Origin: Pseudomonadota bacterium
Lineage (GTDB): Bacteria > Pseudomonadota > Gammaproteobacteria > Pseudomonadales > Pseudomonadaceae
Reading direction: 5' to 3'
NCBI GenBank assembly: GCA_023431055.1
Contig: JAEYXX010000126.1
Coordinates: 1 to 25,325 of the forward strand
DNA length: 25,325 nt
The notes beneath the pieces are model-generated. The model was not told where the DNA came from and ran no database searches. It worked only from the letters and a program-made list of their open reading frames with translations. A program made the position numbers and the translations under genes. This document shows, piece by piece, positions 1-7,805 of this stretch. Position 1 is the stretch's first letter. Each line of letters starts with the position of its first letter.

Positions 1-183
1 CTGATTTTCGCCGGGCTGATCTACATCATGACCCGCCCGCAGGACAGCGAGATCGAAGCCGGCGAGCGCGCGGCCATCGAGGCCTGCTGGAAGAGCGCGC
101 AGGCCACCGAGCGCAGTTTCACCGAGGAAAGTTGCCAGGAGATGGAGAAGCAGTTCCTGCGTAAGTTCGGCCATCAGCCATGA
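1..183 (+). CDS. C-terminal end of an unrecognised small protein (partial)
   Basis: The frame is open from the first base to a TGA at 181-183, giving 60 residues of a protein that begins outside the window. It opens with a hydrophobic stretch (LIFAGLIYIM), likely the end of a membrane helix, followed by a charged helical tail with two cysteines (EACWKS and ESCQEM). Its stop overlaps the start of the next gene in an ATGA junction at 180-183, so the two are very probably co-transcribed and translationally coupled. I do not recognise the family and assign no function. Confidence 0.7.
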   Translation: MIFAGLIYIMTRPQDSEIEAGERAAIEACWKSAQATERSFTEESCQEMEKQFLRKFGHQP

Positions 184-755
184 ACCTGCTGGAGCGTTTG
201 AGCTTCAAGCACCTGGTGGTGGGCTTCTGCGTGTTGGCGCTTGGGGCCGTGGTGCTGATCTGGTGGCTTAGCGGCGCGGCTTATCTGCGGCCCTATGCCG
301 AGCAGACGGTGATCTTCGGTCAGGGTGAGCTGAAGCTGCCGCCTGAGCTGGCCGGCCCCGGCCCCATTCGCGTGGTGCACTTCTGGGACCCAGATTGCCC
401 CTGCAATGCAGAAACCGATGCGCATCTGCGCTACCTGATCGGCCTGCATCGTAATGCCGATGTCGAGTTCTACAGCGTGCAGAGGCCGGGCAGCACAGGC
501 GAGATCGCGCCGTTTCTGCGGGGGCGGATGAAACCTCTGCCGGGTATCGAGGGCATGGAATCGCTGCCGGCCAGCCCGGCGCTGGCGATCTGGGATCGCG
601 ACGGCAAGCTGGCCTATGCCGGCCCTTACAGCGAAGGGTTGGTGTGCAACTCCAGCAACAGCTTCGTCGAGCCGGTGCTCGATGCCCTGACCCAGGGGCG
701 CCATGTGTCCCTGGCCAGTGGGTTGGCGGTGGGGTGTTATTGCGCTTGGAAGTAG
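180..755 (+). CDS. Membrane-anchored thioredoxin-fold protein, DUF6436-like
   Basis: A 191-residue protein with a single N-terminal membrane helix (about residues 11-33), after which the rest should face the periplasm. The middle resembles a thioredoxin fold: a strand IRVVHFW, then DPDCPCN where the redox CxxC motif would be, and a probable cis-proline loop (LPASPALAIWD, about 129-139) followed by DGKLAYAGPY. The cysteines form CxC pairs, CPC at 73-75 and CYC at 186-188, with a lone Cys156, so a metal-binding or atypical disulfide role is possible. The assignment to the Pseudomonas DUF6436 group is from memory. It overlaps the upstream gene by 4 bp. The cyo operon lies 830 bp downstream on the same strand; a link to oxidase assembly is only a guess. 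Confidence 0.75.
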   Translation: MNLLERLSFKHLVVGFCVLALGAVVLIWWLSGAAYLRPYAEQTVIFGQGELKLPPELAGPGPIRVVHFWDPDCPCNAETDAHLRYLIGLHRNADVEFYSVQRPGSTGEIAPFLRGRMKPLPGIEGMESLPASPALAIWDRDGKLAYAGPYSEGLVCNSSNSFVEPVLDALTQGRHVSLASGLAVGCYCAWK

Positions 756-824
756 TGGTGCTGGCTGATCTGCCCACAGGCGCCTCGCTTCCTCGGATGT
801 TTGTTCGTCTTGAAGAGCGTTCCG

Positions 825-907
825 TGTAGGAGCCCCGCCTCGGGGCGAAGCGTTCGCCAGGATTGCCGGGGTTGTGGCCGATTCGCCGCGAGGGCGCGGC
901 TCCTACA
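825..907. repeat. REPIN-like pair of inverted REP sequences
   Basis: TGTAGGAGC at 825-833 pairs with its exact reverse complement GCTCCTACA at 899-907. Just inside each end is a GC-rich minor hairpin (CCCCGCCTCGGGGCGAA at 834-850 and TTCGCCGCGAGGGCGCGG at 881-898). A REP plus an inverted REP about 80 bp apart is the layout of Pseudomonas REPINs, non-coding elements thought to be spread by RAYT (REP-associated tyrosine) transposases. No such transposase is in the window. Confidence 0.8.
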
Positions 908-950
908 GGATGGTGCGCTGCGAAGCGTGCATGTCCGGGCTTTCGGTTGC

Positions 951-1106
951 GTAGCCCGGATGCAATCCGGGGCATGCATCGAATTTGTATGCAGGTTTGG
1001 TATAGCTATCGCGGCAGAAACCGCTCCTACGGAATATGGGTGGGAGCGGCTTCAGCCGCGATGCTTTTTGACTGACCTCGATTGCCCCGGATTGCATCCG
1101 GGCTAC
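951..1106. repeat. Nested REP element: 22-bp inverted pair enclosing a second hairpin
   Basis: The 22 bases at 951-972 (core GTAGCCCGGATGCAATCCGG) are repeated as an exact reverse complement at 1085-1106. Inside lies a different inverted pair: 1008-1030 and 1040-1062 form a hairpin with outer stem ATCGCGGC/GCCGCGAT and inner GCTCC/GGGAGC-type arms, followed by a short T run at 1065-1069 that could let it act as a terminator. The inner unit shares the GGAGCGGC-type core of other Pseudomonas REPs. The outer unit recurs at 21568-21625. Confidence 0.8.
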
Positions 1107-1131
1107 AACACCAGCCGTCCTCTGTCTCTAC

Positions 1132-1184
1132 TTGAACCCGCTCTGCGCTCAGCCTTTCGCAAGGCTGACGCTCCTCGTGTTCAA
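1132..1184. other. Long imperfect hairpin
   Basis: TTGAAC at 1132-1137 pairs with GTTCAA at 1179-1184, and CAGCCTT at 1150-1156 pairs with AAGGCTG at 1161-1167 around a TCGC loop. The bases between also pair with a few mismatches, giving a stem of about 24 bp. It follows the REP block directly. It could be another REP-family unit, a terminator-like structure or part of an RNA; the sequence alone does not decide. Confidence 0.5.
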
Positions 1185-1249
1185 AATTCTCGAAATCTCC
1201 TCCATGTCAAGGCCTGGCGAGCTGGCGGCGGAGAGCATCTTTCGTGTCA

Positions 1250-1263
1250 TTGATTCCTGTCAA
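1250..1263. promoter_or_regulatory. Candidate Anr/FNR box upstream of cyo
   Basis: TTGATTCCTGTCAA matches the FNR/Anr consensus TTGAT-N4-ATCAA at 9 of 10 fixed positions. It lies 325-338 bp upstream of the cyoA start. Anr is known to influence terminal oxidase expression, including cyo, in pseudomonads, which makes the match plausible. The distance is large unless the leader is long. Confidence 0.4.
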
Positions 1264-1364
1264 TTTGCTGACAAACAGCTCTAAATCTGGGCTGTGGTCA
1301 TTTGTCGCACCCCTTCGATTCTTTGCCGGCTTCTTGCTGTAAGTTGTTTCAAATCTTTGCGTAA

Positions 1365-1378
1365 ATGTTTCGAAACAT
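1365..1378. promoter_or_regulatory. Perfect 14-bp palindrome, possible operator for cyo
   Basis: ATGTTTCGAAACAT is an exact palindrome in the AT-richer stretch upstream of cyoA. A related half, GTTTCAAAT, lies just upstream at 1345-1353. Similar GTAAG/GTAAA words flank it. It could be a repressor site; I cannot name the regulator. Confidence 0.35.
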
Positions 1379-1587
1379 GTCGTAAGGCTGCTGTAAGTCC
1401 GCTCATAAGTAGGCCGCTAACGAATTGTGTGAGGCCGTTTTAGCCGGCAACATCGTCGATTCCCACGGTTTTACCGCTTCGCTTGCACGGATGCTCAAGC
1501 TCTGAGTTCTCGCTGCCGGCCTTTTACTCGATGGGCCGCACGGCAACTGAAGCCGATTGTGGGGCTCACTCAGTTGAAGGTCGTGAC

Positions 1588-2505
1588 ATGAAAGAAGAGA
1601 AATACCATCGTTGTGTGCGCTGGCTGGTGATGGCGATTGCCTTCTCGGCGCTCGGTGGATGTGACTGGGCACTGTTCAACTCGAAAGGGCAGATCGGTGT
1701 CGAGCAGGGCAATCTGATCCTGATCTCCATCGGACTCATGCTGATCGTGGTGGTACCCGTGATCATCATGACCTTCCTGTTTGGCTGGCGTTATCGCGAG
1801 TCGAACGAGAAGGCCACCTACATGCCCGACTGGGCACATTCGCACAAGATCGAGCTGGTCGTCTGGGGCGTTCCCCTGATCATCGTCGCCGTTCTGGCAG
1901 TCATCATCTGGCAAACCTCGCACTCGCTCGACCCCTATCGCCCGATCGAATCGGACAAGCCTGCGCTGAACATCGAAGTCGTCTCGCTCGACTGGAAATG
2001 GCTGTTCATCTACCCGGATCAGGGCGTGGCCGTGGTCAACAAGCTGGTGATTCCGGAGAAGACCCCGGTGACCTTCCACATCACCTCCGACACGGTGATG
2101 AACGCGCTGTCGATTCCGCAGCTCGGCGGGATGATCTACGCCATGGGCGGCCAGCGCACCCAGCTCAACCTGATCGCCAACGAGCAGGGTGAGTTCTTCG
2201 GCCAGTCCGGCAACTTCAGCGGCGAAGGCTTTTCGGCCATGCGCTTCACCACCCACTCGGTCAGCGACGACGCGTTCGCGCAGTGGGTCGACAAGGTCAA
2301 GCAATCGCCCGAGGTCATGAACTTCGCCGCCTTCAAGCAGGTGGGCGAGCCCGGCGAGATGGTTAACCACCGCTACCCGGTCTACCCGGTCCGTTACTTC
2401 GGCCAGGTCGAACCGAACCTGTTCAACAAGGTGATCGGGCAGTACCTGATCCTGAAAGATTCCCACAGCACGGCCATGCACGAAGCAGCGGAGGTGCAGG
2501 AGTGA
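1588..2505 (+). CDS. cyoA: Cytochrome bo3 ubiquinol oxidase subunit II
   Basis: Subunit II of the quinol-oxidising heme-copper oxidase, 305 residues. The ATG at 1588 is chosen over upstream in-frame starts because AAGG at 1577-1580 precedes it by seven bases and it gives a proper lipoprotein signal ending in LGGC (Cys at residue 25), as in E. coli CyoA. Two membrane helices follow (about 40-65 and 85-105), then a periplasmic cupredoxin domain containing [12 protein letters not shown]. Where cytochrome c oxidases have the CuA ligands (CxxxC, His, Met), this protein has [14 protein letters not shown] with no cysteine, which marks a quinol oxidase and not coxB. It is the first gene of the operon, and its stop overlaps the cyoB start region. 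Confidence 0.97.
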   Translation: MKEEKYHRCVRWLVMAIAFSALGGCDWALFNSKGQIGVEQGNLILISIGLMLIVVVPVIIMTFLFGWRYRESNEKATYMPDWAHSHKIELVVWGVPLIIVAVLAVIIWQTSHSLDPYRPIESDKPALNIEVVSLDWKWLFIYPDQGVAVVNKLVIPEKTPVTFHITSDTVMNALSIPQLGGMIYAMGGQRTQLNLIANEQGEFFGQSGNFSGEGFSAMRFTTHSVSDDAFAQWVDKVKQSPEVMNFAAFKQVGEPGEMVNHRYPVYPVRYFGQVEPNLFNKVIGQYLILKDSHSTAMHEAAEVQE

Positions 2506-2507
2506 AT

Positions 2508-4496
2508 ATGTTTGGAAAACTGACTCTGGACGCGATTCCGTACCACGAGCCCATCATCATGATCACCCTGGCCGTCGTGGCGCTGGGTGGTCTGGGGCTG
2601 TTCGCGGCGGTCACCTACTTCAAGAAGTGGGGCTACCTGTGGAGCGAGTGGCTCACCTCGGTGGACCACAAGAAAATCGGCGTGATGTACATCCTCGTCG
2701 CGCTGGTCATGCTGGTGCGTGGCTTCGCCGACGCGATCATGATGCGCACCCACCTGGCGATGGCCCACGGTGACGGGCAGGGCTACCTGCCGCCCGAGCA
2801 CTACGACCAGATCTTCACCGCTCACGGCATCATCATGCTGATCTTCGTGGCCATGCCCCTGGTCACCGGCCTGATGAACATCGTCGTGCCGCTGCAGATC
2901 GGCGCACGTGACGTGGCCTTCCCCTACCTGAACTCGCTGAGCTTCTGGCTGTTCGTCGGCGGCGCGCTGCTGATCAACCTGTCGCTGGGCCTGGGCGAGT
3001 TCGCCAAGACCGGCTGGGTGGCTTATCCGCCGTTATCGGGGATCAAGTTCAGTCCGGGTGTGGGGATGGATTACTACATCTGGAGCATGCAGTTATCAGG
3101 CTTGGGGACGACGCTGACGGGGGTCAACTTCATCGCCACTATCCTCAAGATGCGTGCACCGGGCATGAGCCTGATGAAGATGCCGATCTTCACCTGGACC
3201 ATTCTTGTGACCTGCGTGCTGATCTGCGGCGCCTTCCCGCCGCTGACCGCGACCCTGGCGATGCTGTCGCTGGACCGCTACCTGGATTTCCACTTCTTCA
3301 CCAATGAACTGGGCGGCAACCCGATGATGTACGCCAACCTGTTCTGGATCTGGGGTCATCCGGAGGTGTACATCCTCATCCTGCCGGCGTTCGGCGTGTT
3401 CTCCGAAGTGGTGGCGACCTTCTCGCGCAAGACCCTGTTCGGCTATGCCTCGATGGTCTGGGCGACCGCGGCCATCGGCGTACTGTCGTTCGTGGTGTGG
3501 CTGCACCACTTCTTCACCATGGGCTCGGGGGCCAGCGTCAACGCCTTCTTCGGCATCATGACGTCGATCATCGCCATCCCCACCGGGGTGAAGATCTTCA
3601 CCTGGCTGTTCACCATCTTCCGTGGCCGTCTGCAGCTCAACGCCATGACCTGGATGACCCTGGGCTTCCTCGTGACCTTCTCCATCGGCGGCATGACCGG
3701 TGTGCTGATGGCGGTGCCGGCGGCGGACTTCGTGCTGCACAACAGCCTGTTCCTGATCGCCCACTTCCACAACGTGATCATCGGTGGTGCGGTGTTCGGC
3801 TACCTGGCCGGCATCATCTACTGGTTCCCGAAAGCCTTCGGCTTCAAGTTGCTCGACCGCTTCGGCCGCTACTCCTTCTGGTGCTGGCTGATCGGCTTTT
3901 ACTTCGCCTTCATGCCGCTGTACGTGCTGGGCTTCATGGGCATGACCCGCCGCCTCAACCACTTCGACAACCCGGCCTGGGTGCCGTGGGTGCAGGTGGC
4001 CGTGGTCGGTGCAGTGCTGATCGGTATCGGCATCGTGTTCACCGTGGTGCAGTTCGTCACCAGCTACATCAAGCGCAAGGAAAACCGCGACGTGAGCGGC
4101 GACCCCTGGGATGGCCGCACCCTGGAGTGGGCGACGTCCTCGCCGCCACCGTTCTACAACTTCGCGGTCATCCCGACGGCGGACAAGATCGACGCCTTCT
4201 ATGAGGCGAAGAAGAACGGTGTCGAGCTGATGCCTGCGCCGGAGCACTACGAGCCGATCCACATGCCGAAGAACACCGGCAACGGCCTGGTGGTGTCGGC
4301 GTTCGTCATCGCCTTCGGCTTCGCCATGATCTGGCACATCTGGTGGCTCGCCATCGTCGGCCTGGTCGGCGCCGTGGTCAGCTTCATCGTGCGTTCCTAC
4401 GACGAAGACATCGACTACTACGTGCAGCCCGAAGAGATCGCGCGGATCGAGCAGGCGCACAAGCAAACCAAAGCCAACGCAGTCGTACAGGCCTAA
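2508..4496 (+). CDS. cyoB: Cytochrome bo3 ubiquinol oxidase subunit I
   Basis: The catalytic proton-pumping subunit, 662 residues. Starting at the ATG at 2508 aligns it residue for residue with E. coli CyoB through the catalytic region; a GTG at 2502 is an alternative. Visible residues: heme b ligands His106 and His421, heme o3 ligand His419, CuB ligands His284, His333 and His334, the cross-linked Tyr288, D-channel Asp135 and Glu286, K-channel Lys362, and the quinone-site residues Arg71, Asp75, His98 and Gln101. The retained quinone site confirms ubiquinol as donor. It reduces O2 to water at the cytoplasmic membrane. An AGGAG-like site lies inside the end of cyoA, implying coupled translation. 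Confidence 0.98.
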   Translation: MFGKLTLDAIPYHEPIIMITLAVVALGGLGLFAAVTYFKKWGYLWSEWLTSVDHKKIGVMYILVALVMLVRGFADAIMMRTHLAMAHGDGQGYLPPEHYDQIFTAHGIIMLIFVAMPLVTGLMNIVVPLQIGARDVAFPYLNSLSFWLFVGGALLINLSLGLGEFAKTGWVAYPPLSGIKFSPGVGMDYYIWSMQLSGLGTTLTGVNFIATILKMRAPGMSLMKMPIFTWTILVTCVLICGAFPPLTATLAMLSLDRYLDFHFFTNELGGNPMMYANLFWIWGHPEVYILILPAFGVFSEVVATFSRKTLFGYASMVWATAAIGVLSFVVWLHHFFTMGSGASVNAFFGIMTSIIAIPTGVKIFTWLFTIFRGRLQLNAMTWMTLGFLVTFSIGGMTGVLMAVPAADFVLHNSLFLIAHFHNVIIGGAVFGYLAGIIYWFPKAFGFKLLDRFGRYSFWCWLIGFYFAFMPLYVLGFMGMTRRLNHFDNPAWVPWVQVAVVGAVLIGIGIVFTVVQFVTSYIKRKENRDVSGDPWDGRTLEWATSSPPPFYNFAVIPTADKIDAFYEAKKNGVELMPAPEHYEPIHMPKNTGNGLVVSAFVIAFGFAMIWHIWWLAIVGLVGAVVSFIVRSYDEDIDYYVQPEEIARIEQAHKQTKANAVVQA

Positions 4497-4498
4497 CC

Positions 4499-5128
4499 AT
4501 GACCGCTTACGAACCTCATTTCTCACATGACGCTCATGGCCACGATGGCCATGAGCACCACCACGACAGCAGTGGCATCAAGCTGTTCGGCTTCTGGGTT
4601 TACCTGATGACCGACCTGCTGATCTTCGCCACGGTGTTCGCCACCTTCGCGGTGCTGAGCAACTCCTTCGCCGGTGGTCCCACCGCCAAGGAAATGCTGC
4701 GTCCGGGTCTGCATCTGGTGCTGGTGGAAACCTTCGCCCTGCTGTTCTCCAGTATCACCTATGGCATGGCCATGCTCGCCACCTACCGTGGCGACAAGGG
4801 CGCGGTGCTGCGCTGGCTGGGCGTTACCTTCCTGTTTGGTGTGGCCTTCATCAGCATCGAGCTGTATGAGTTCCGCCATCTGATCCACGAAGGGGCCGGG
4901 CCGCAGGTCAGCGCCTACTGGTCGGCGTTCTTCACCCTGGTCGGCACCCACGGCCTGCACGTCAGTGCCGGCCTGCTGTGGATGCTGGTGCTGATGTTCC
5001 AGGTTGGCAGCCGTGGCCTGACTGACACCAACAAGACCCGCGTCGGGCTGCTCAGTCTGTTCTGGCACTTCCTCGATGTGGTGTGGATCTGCGTGTTTAC
5101 CGTCGTCTACCTGATGGGGGTGCTGTAA
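4499..5128 (+). CDS. cyoC: Cytochrome bo3 ubiquinol oxidase subunit III
   Basis: A 209-residue membrane protein of the heme-copper oxidase subunit III family in its short, five-helix quinol-oxidase form. It starts two bases after the cyoB stop; no strong ribosome site is visible apart from ACAGG at 4487-4491. The N-terminus is histidine-rich ([10 protein letters not shown], about residues 14-23). The core has the family's conserved [13 protein letters not shown] segment and closes with [21 protein letters not shown], where the HFLDxVWI signature is typical. It stabilises the catalytic subunit. Confidence 0.96.
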   Translation: MTAYEPHFSHDAHGHDGHEHHHDSSGIKLFGFWVYLMTDLLIFATVFATFAVLSNSFAGGPTAKEMLRPGLHLVLVETFALLFSSITYGMAMLATYRGDKGAVLRWLGVTFLFGVAFISIELYEFRHLIHEGAGPQVSAYWSAFFTLVGTHGLHVSAGLLWMLVLMFQVGSRGLTDTNKTRVGLLSLFWHFLDVVWICVFTVVYLMGVL

Positions 5129-5464
5129 ATGGCTCATCAAGACAACCATGCCGCCCATGCCGTGGGCTTCAGGGATTACCTGATCGGTTTCATCCTGTCG
5201 GTGATCCTCACGGTGATTCCCTTCGCTCTGGTCATGCACCCCGAAGTGCTGGGTCTGAGCCGTGGTGCAACCCTGATCACCGTGGTGCTGTTCGGCTTGG
5301 TGCAGGTGCTCGTCCACCTCGTGTACTTCCTGCACATGAAGACCGACGCAGAAGGCCGCTGGAACGTGATTTCGATGATCTTCACCGTGCTGATCATCGC
5401 GTTCGTGGTCGGCCTGTCGGTCTGGATCATGTGGAGCATGCACTATCACATGATGATCAACTGA
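5129..5464 (+). CDS. cyoD: Cytochrome bo3 ubiquinol oxidase subunit IV
   Basis: A 111-residue protein with three membrane helices (about 17-37, 47-67 and 80-102). [10 protein letters not shown] followed by WNVISMIFT is characteristic of CyoD, the small accessory subunit thought to help assemble the CuB/heme site. The ATG directly follows the cyoC stop, with GGGGGTG at 5115-5121 as ribosome site. Its stop overlaps the cyoE start (ATGA-type overlap reading TGATG at 5462-5466). Confidence 0.95.
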   Translation: MAHQDNHAAHAVGFRDYLIGFILSVILTVIPFALVMHPEVLGLSRGATLITVVLFGLVQVLVHLVYFLHMKTDAEGRWNVISMIFTVLIIAFVVGLSVWIMWSMHYHMMIN

Positions 5465-6420
5465 TGCTGGCGCTCCTGAAGCAGTACCTCAACCTCGCCA
5501 AGCCGGGCATCGTCTTCGGCAATCTGATTTCCGTGACGGGCGGTTTCTTCCTGGCTTCGCGCGGCGATGCGAACCTGGCGCTGTACGTCGCGACAGCGCT
5601 GGGGGTTGCGCTGGTGATCGCCTCAGGCTGTGTGTTCAACAACTACATCGACAGGGACATCGACCAGAAGATGGAGCGCACCCGTAACCGGGTGCTGGCG
5701 CAGGGGCTGGTGTCCCCTGTGCACGCCATCGTCTATGCCTGCGTGCTCGGGGTAGCCGGGGTGGCCGTGCTGTACGCGGCCACCAACACCCTGGCGGTGA
5801 TGCTGGTGCTGATGGGCTTCGTGGTCTACGTCGGCCTCTACAGCCTGTGGCTCAAGCGTGGCTCGGTGTACGGCACCCTGGTCGGCAGCCTGTCAGGGGC
5901 GGCTCCGCCCGTGGTTGGCTACTGCGCGGTGAGCAACGAGTTCGACGCTGGCGCCGCCATCCTGTTGTTGATCTTCAGCCTGTGGCAGATGCCGCATTCC
6001 TATGCCATCGCCATCTTCCGTTTCAATGACTACCAGGCCGCGAACATCCCGGTGCTGCCCGTCATCAAGGGGATCTCGGCTGCCAAGCGGCAAATCGTTC
6101 TGTACATCGCCGCCTTCGTGGTTGCGACCCTGATGCTGACGCTCAGCGGCTACGCCGGCTACAGCTACTTCGTGGTTGCCGCGCTGAGCGGTGCTTACTG
6201 GCTGTGGATGGGCGTGTCGGGCTACAAGGCCGCTGATGATCGCGTGTGGGCGCGCAAGCTGTTCACCTTCTCCATCATCAGCATCACCATGCTCAGTGTG
6301 ATGATGTCGGTGGATTTCATCTCCTCGCCCGAACAGGTATTGGTGACCTCCATCAATCACCTGTGCAGCCAGTTCGCCGGCAGCGCGCAGGGCATCTGCG
6401 CGGTGGTCGCCGGTATCTGA
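5464..6420 (+). CDS. cyoE: Protoheme IX farnesyltransferase (heme O synthase)
   Basis: A UbiA-family prenyltransferase that adds a farnesyl group to heme B to make heme O, the cofactor of the CyoB active site. It has 318 residues and about nine membrane helices. The two prenyl-diphosphate-binding motifs are present: [18 protein letters not shown] (about 59-76) and [14 protein letters not shown] (about 206-219). The ATG at 5464 overlaps the cyoD stop. It is about 20 residues longer than E. coli CyoE; the extra tail (after about 295) carries two cysteines. It is the last gene of the operon, and its end abuts a REP-like hairpin. Confidence 0.96.
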   Translation: MLALLKQYLNLAKPGIVFGNLISVTGGFFLASRGDANLALYVATALGVALVIASGCVFNNYIDRDIDQKMERTRNRVLAQGLVSPVHAIVYACVLGVAGVAVLYAATNTLAVMLVLMGFVVYVGLYSLWLKRGSVYGTLVGSLSGAAPPVVGYCAVSNEFDAGAAILLLIFSLWQMPHSYAIAIFRFNDYQAANIPVLPVIKGISAAKRQIVLYIAAFVVATLMLTLSGYAGYSYFVVAALSGAYWLWMGVSGYKAADDRVWARKLFTFSIISITMLSVMMSVDFISSPEQVLVTSINHLCSQFAGSAQGICAVVAGI

Positions 6421-6787
6421 CCTTGGTTCTGTGGGAGGGTTTTAGCCGCGATTGTCGCCGCTGAAGCGCCTCTCACGGGGACTGTAATGCCGCTCTTTAC
6501 ACTCACCACAGGTGGATCGATGAAGCGTGATCCTCCCTGTGGTTGAGCGTAAGCGTGGATGGCCTTCGGGCTGTCCATGTATCTCCCTTTCTTTTCCCTT
6601 CCCCAAACCGGCAGCATTTGCATTTGTTGTGGCGACTCTGTGAGTCAGTTCGCCAGAGATGGTCTTGCTGGCAGATTGCATCTGAACTACGGTGCTCGCT
6701 CCTCGCAGGGACAGAGAGCGTTCTATCTGCAAGCATGGAAAAACCATGCGTAGCGGAAGGTGCTCAGTAGATTGACAGGGAGGTTCC
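6421..6787. other. Spacer with hairpins and a doubtful minus-strand small ORF
   Basis: After the REP-like unit at 6430-6477, a hairpin is formed by CCACAGGTGGATC (6506-6518) and GATCCTCCCTGTGG (6529-6542), and a small one by GCATGG/CCATGC around AAAAA (6733-6749). On the minus strand an ATG at 6578-6576 is preceded by a good AAAGGGAG ribosome site and opens a 73-residue frame ending at 6357. The encoded peptide (MDSPKAIHAYAQPQGGSR...) has no recognisable domain, runs through the REP sequence and ends inside cyoE, so it is a weak gene candidate. Confidence 0.35.
6430..6477. repeat. REP-like hairpin after cyoE
   Basis: GTGGGAGG at 6431-6438 and CCTCTCAC at 6469-6476 form imperfect ends, with CCGCGA/TCGCCG-type pairing around TTG in the middle. 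It shares the GGGAGG...GCCGCGAT...TCGCCGC words with the units at 1008-1062 and 7616-7648. Its place ten bases after the cyoE stop suggests it caps the operon transcript. Confidence 0.6.
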
Positions 6788-7060
6788 ATGACGTTGTTGC
6801 GTTCATTGTTGGTTGCGTTGTTGATAGTCAGCCTGATGGGCTGTGCTCAGCGACAGAACGAGCAAAAGCCGGAAGCTGTGCAGACATGCCATGAGCTAGA
6901 GAGCTGCCAGCAAGACACGCCAAAGTCAGAGCCCGGTGTGGGCGAGCAACTTGCTATTGGCGCTGTCTCTGTGGTGGTTGCAGTTGTAGCCATTCCTGTA
7001 TTTCTTATTTCCTACATGGTCATCTGTCCGTTCTCTGATGGAGGATTGTGCGGCAGCTAG
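6788..7060 (+). CDS. Small lipoprotein with C-terminal membrane helix
   Basis: A 90-residue protein of unknown function. The ATG at 6788 is well placed after GGGAGG (6778-6783). The N-terminus is a lipoprotein signal (LLRSLLVALLIVSLMGC) with the lipobox LMGC and Cys19 as the lipid-modified residue. A charged, cysteine-containing linker follows (CHELESC, about 34-40), then a hydrophobic helix (about 56-79) and a short cysteine-containing end (ICPFSDGGLCGS). Lipid anchor and helix together would hold both ends at a membrane. Its GC content is lower than that of its neighbours. I recognise no family. Confidence 0.7.
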   Translation: MTLLRSLLVALLIVSLMGCAQRQNEQKPEAVQTCHELESCQQDTPKSEPGVGEQLAIGAVSVVVAVVAIPVFLISYMVICPFSDGGLCGS

Positions 7061-7240
7061 GTTGATGCTTTTGGGCATCCAGGCACGAGGCTGTTTGTAT
7101 GCCTCTTCATGGTAAATCGGGGGGCATTGGTTCAAGCTTTGCGGTCGATCCTCGCCAGCATAGGGAACATGTAATGGACGATCGTGGCCATCAGTATCGG
7201 CGCGAAACGGTGTGGCAGACCCAGAATGGGAGCATGCTCT

Positions 7241-7603
7241 GTGGCTAATCGTGATCTCGGCCGTTTCCCGCGCTTGAAGACGCTGTGCAATCTGGCACTG
7301 CTCCTCCTGCAGTTGATCACCTTGGCAGCCTACTGGGGCATGGTCAGCGCCAGGCCCAGCTACATGGCGATCAGTCAGGAGCTCTACCCGAGCAGCGAGC
7401 GACTGATGAACAGCTGGTTTGCCGATACGCTGGTCTCCATGCCGGCAATGCTAGTGGTAGGGGCCATCTTCGTGTTGAGCGTCGCCAAGGAGTTTGCCAG
7501 TCTGAGCAAGGTCCGGCGCATTCAATTCAATGCACTGACCCTGGGCGTGCTGCTGGTCGTGCTGTACCTGGCGGCCTCGCCGCTCTACGTTGCGGCCGCC
7601 TGA
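7241..7603 (+). CDS. Small integral membrane protein, function unknown
   Basis: A hydrophobic protein with about three membrane helices (around residues 12-35, 60-82 and 92-115 when started at 7241). The GTG at 7241 is preferred because GGGAG at 7228-7232 lies eight bases upstream, giving 120 residues; ATGs at 7226 and 7184 are in frame but lack a ribosome site. Basic residues near the start (NRDLGRFPRLK) suggest the N-terminus stays in the cytoplasm. A hairpin follows 12 bases after the stop. No family recognised. Confidence 0.65.
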   Translation: MANRDLGRFPRLKTLCNLALLLLQLITLAAYWGMVSARPSYMAISQELYPSSERLMNSWFADTLVSMPAMLVVGAIFVLSVAKEFASLSKVRRIQFNALTLGVLLVVLYLAASPLYVAAA

Positions 7604-7615
7604 GAGGCCTTGTTC

Positions 7616-7648
7616 AGCGGCGATAGTCGCCGCTAAAGCGCCTCCCAA
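7616..7648. repeat. REP-like hairpin, possible terminator
   Basis: AGCGGCGA (7616-7623) and TCGCCGCT (7627-7634) form a perfect 8-bp stem around TAG, followed by AAAGCGCCTCCCAA. The same words occur at 6430-6477. Lying just after a stop codon it may end the upstream transcript, though no T run follows. Confidence 0.55.
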
Positions 7649-7805
7649 TCGGTGTTGCGCACCGGCAGTTGGCTGAAGGCGTCTGGTCTGTCCCTGCTGT
7701 ATAGAAGGCCAACCCAGTGGTGGTCGGGCGCCGCTTTGCACTAAAGTCCCCGAGCCGGTCGCCGGGACGGATTTTCCCGGTCAAAGATTTCGAGGGAGGC
7801 GCCTC

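Larger units (their letters stand above)
756..1587. other. Long gene-free stretch before cyoA, repeat-rich
   Basis: No convincing gene lies in these 832 bases; frames that run through it translate repeat DNA and have no family features. The first half holds two REP systems (825-907 and 951-1106) and a long hairpin (1132-1184). The second half is less GC-rich and carries a candidate Anr box and a perfect 14-bp palindrome, so the cyo promoter most likely lies between about 1250 and 1550. I could not pick one convincing -35/-10 pair. Confidence 0.6.

Noticed and set aside
825..1106. CRISPR-like repeats
   Set aside because: The repeats are inverted pairs of two unrelated units, not regularly spaced direct repeats, and no cas gene is present.
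801..1253. A 150-codon plus-strand frame upstream of cyo
   Set aside because: It runs straight through REP sequences and the hairpin, with no ribosome site.
3096..4526. A 476-codon open frame on the minus strand opposite cyoB
   Set aside because: It is the shadow of a strongly conserved gene in GC-rich DNA; the translation is dominated by His, Asp, Arg and Gly and has no domain.
1588..5464. Possible cytochrome c oxidase (coxBAC) instead of cyo
   Set aside because: Subunit II lacks all CuA ligands and subunit I keeps the quinone-site residues, so it is a quinol oxidase.
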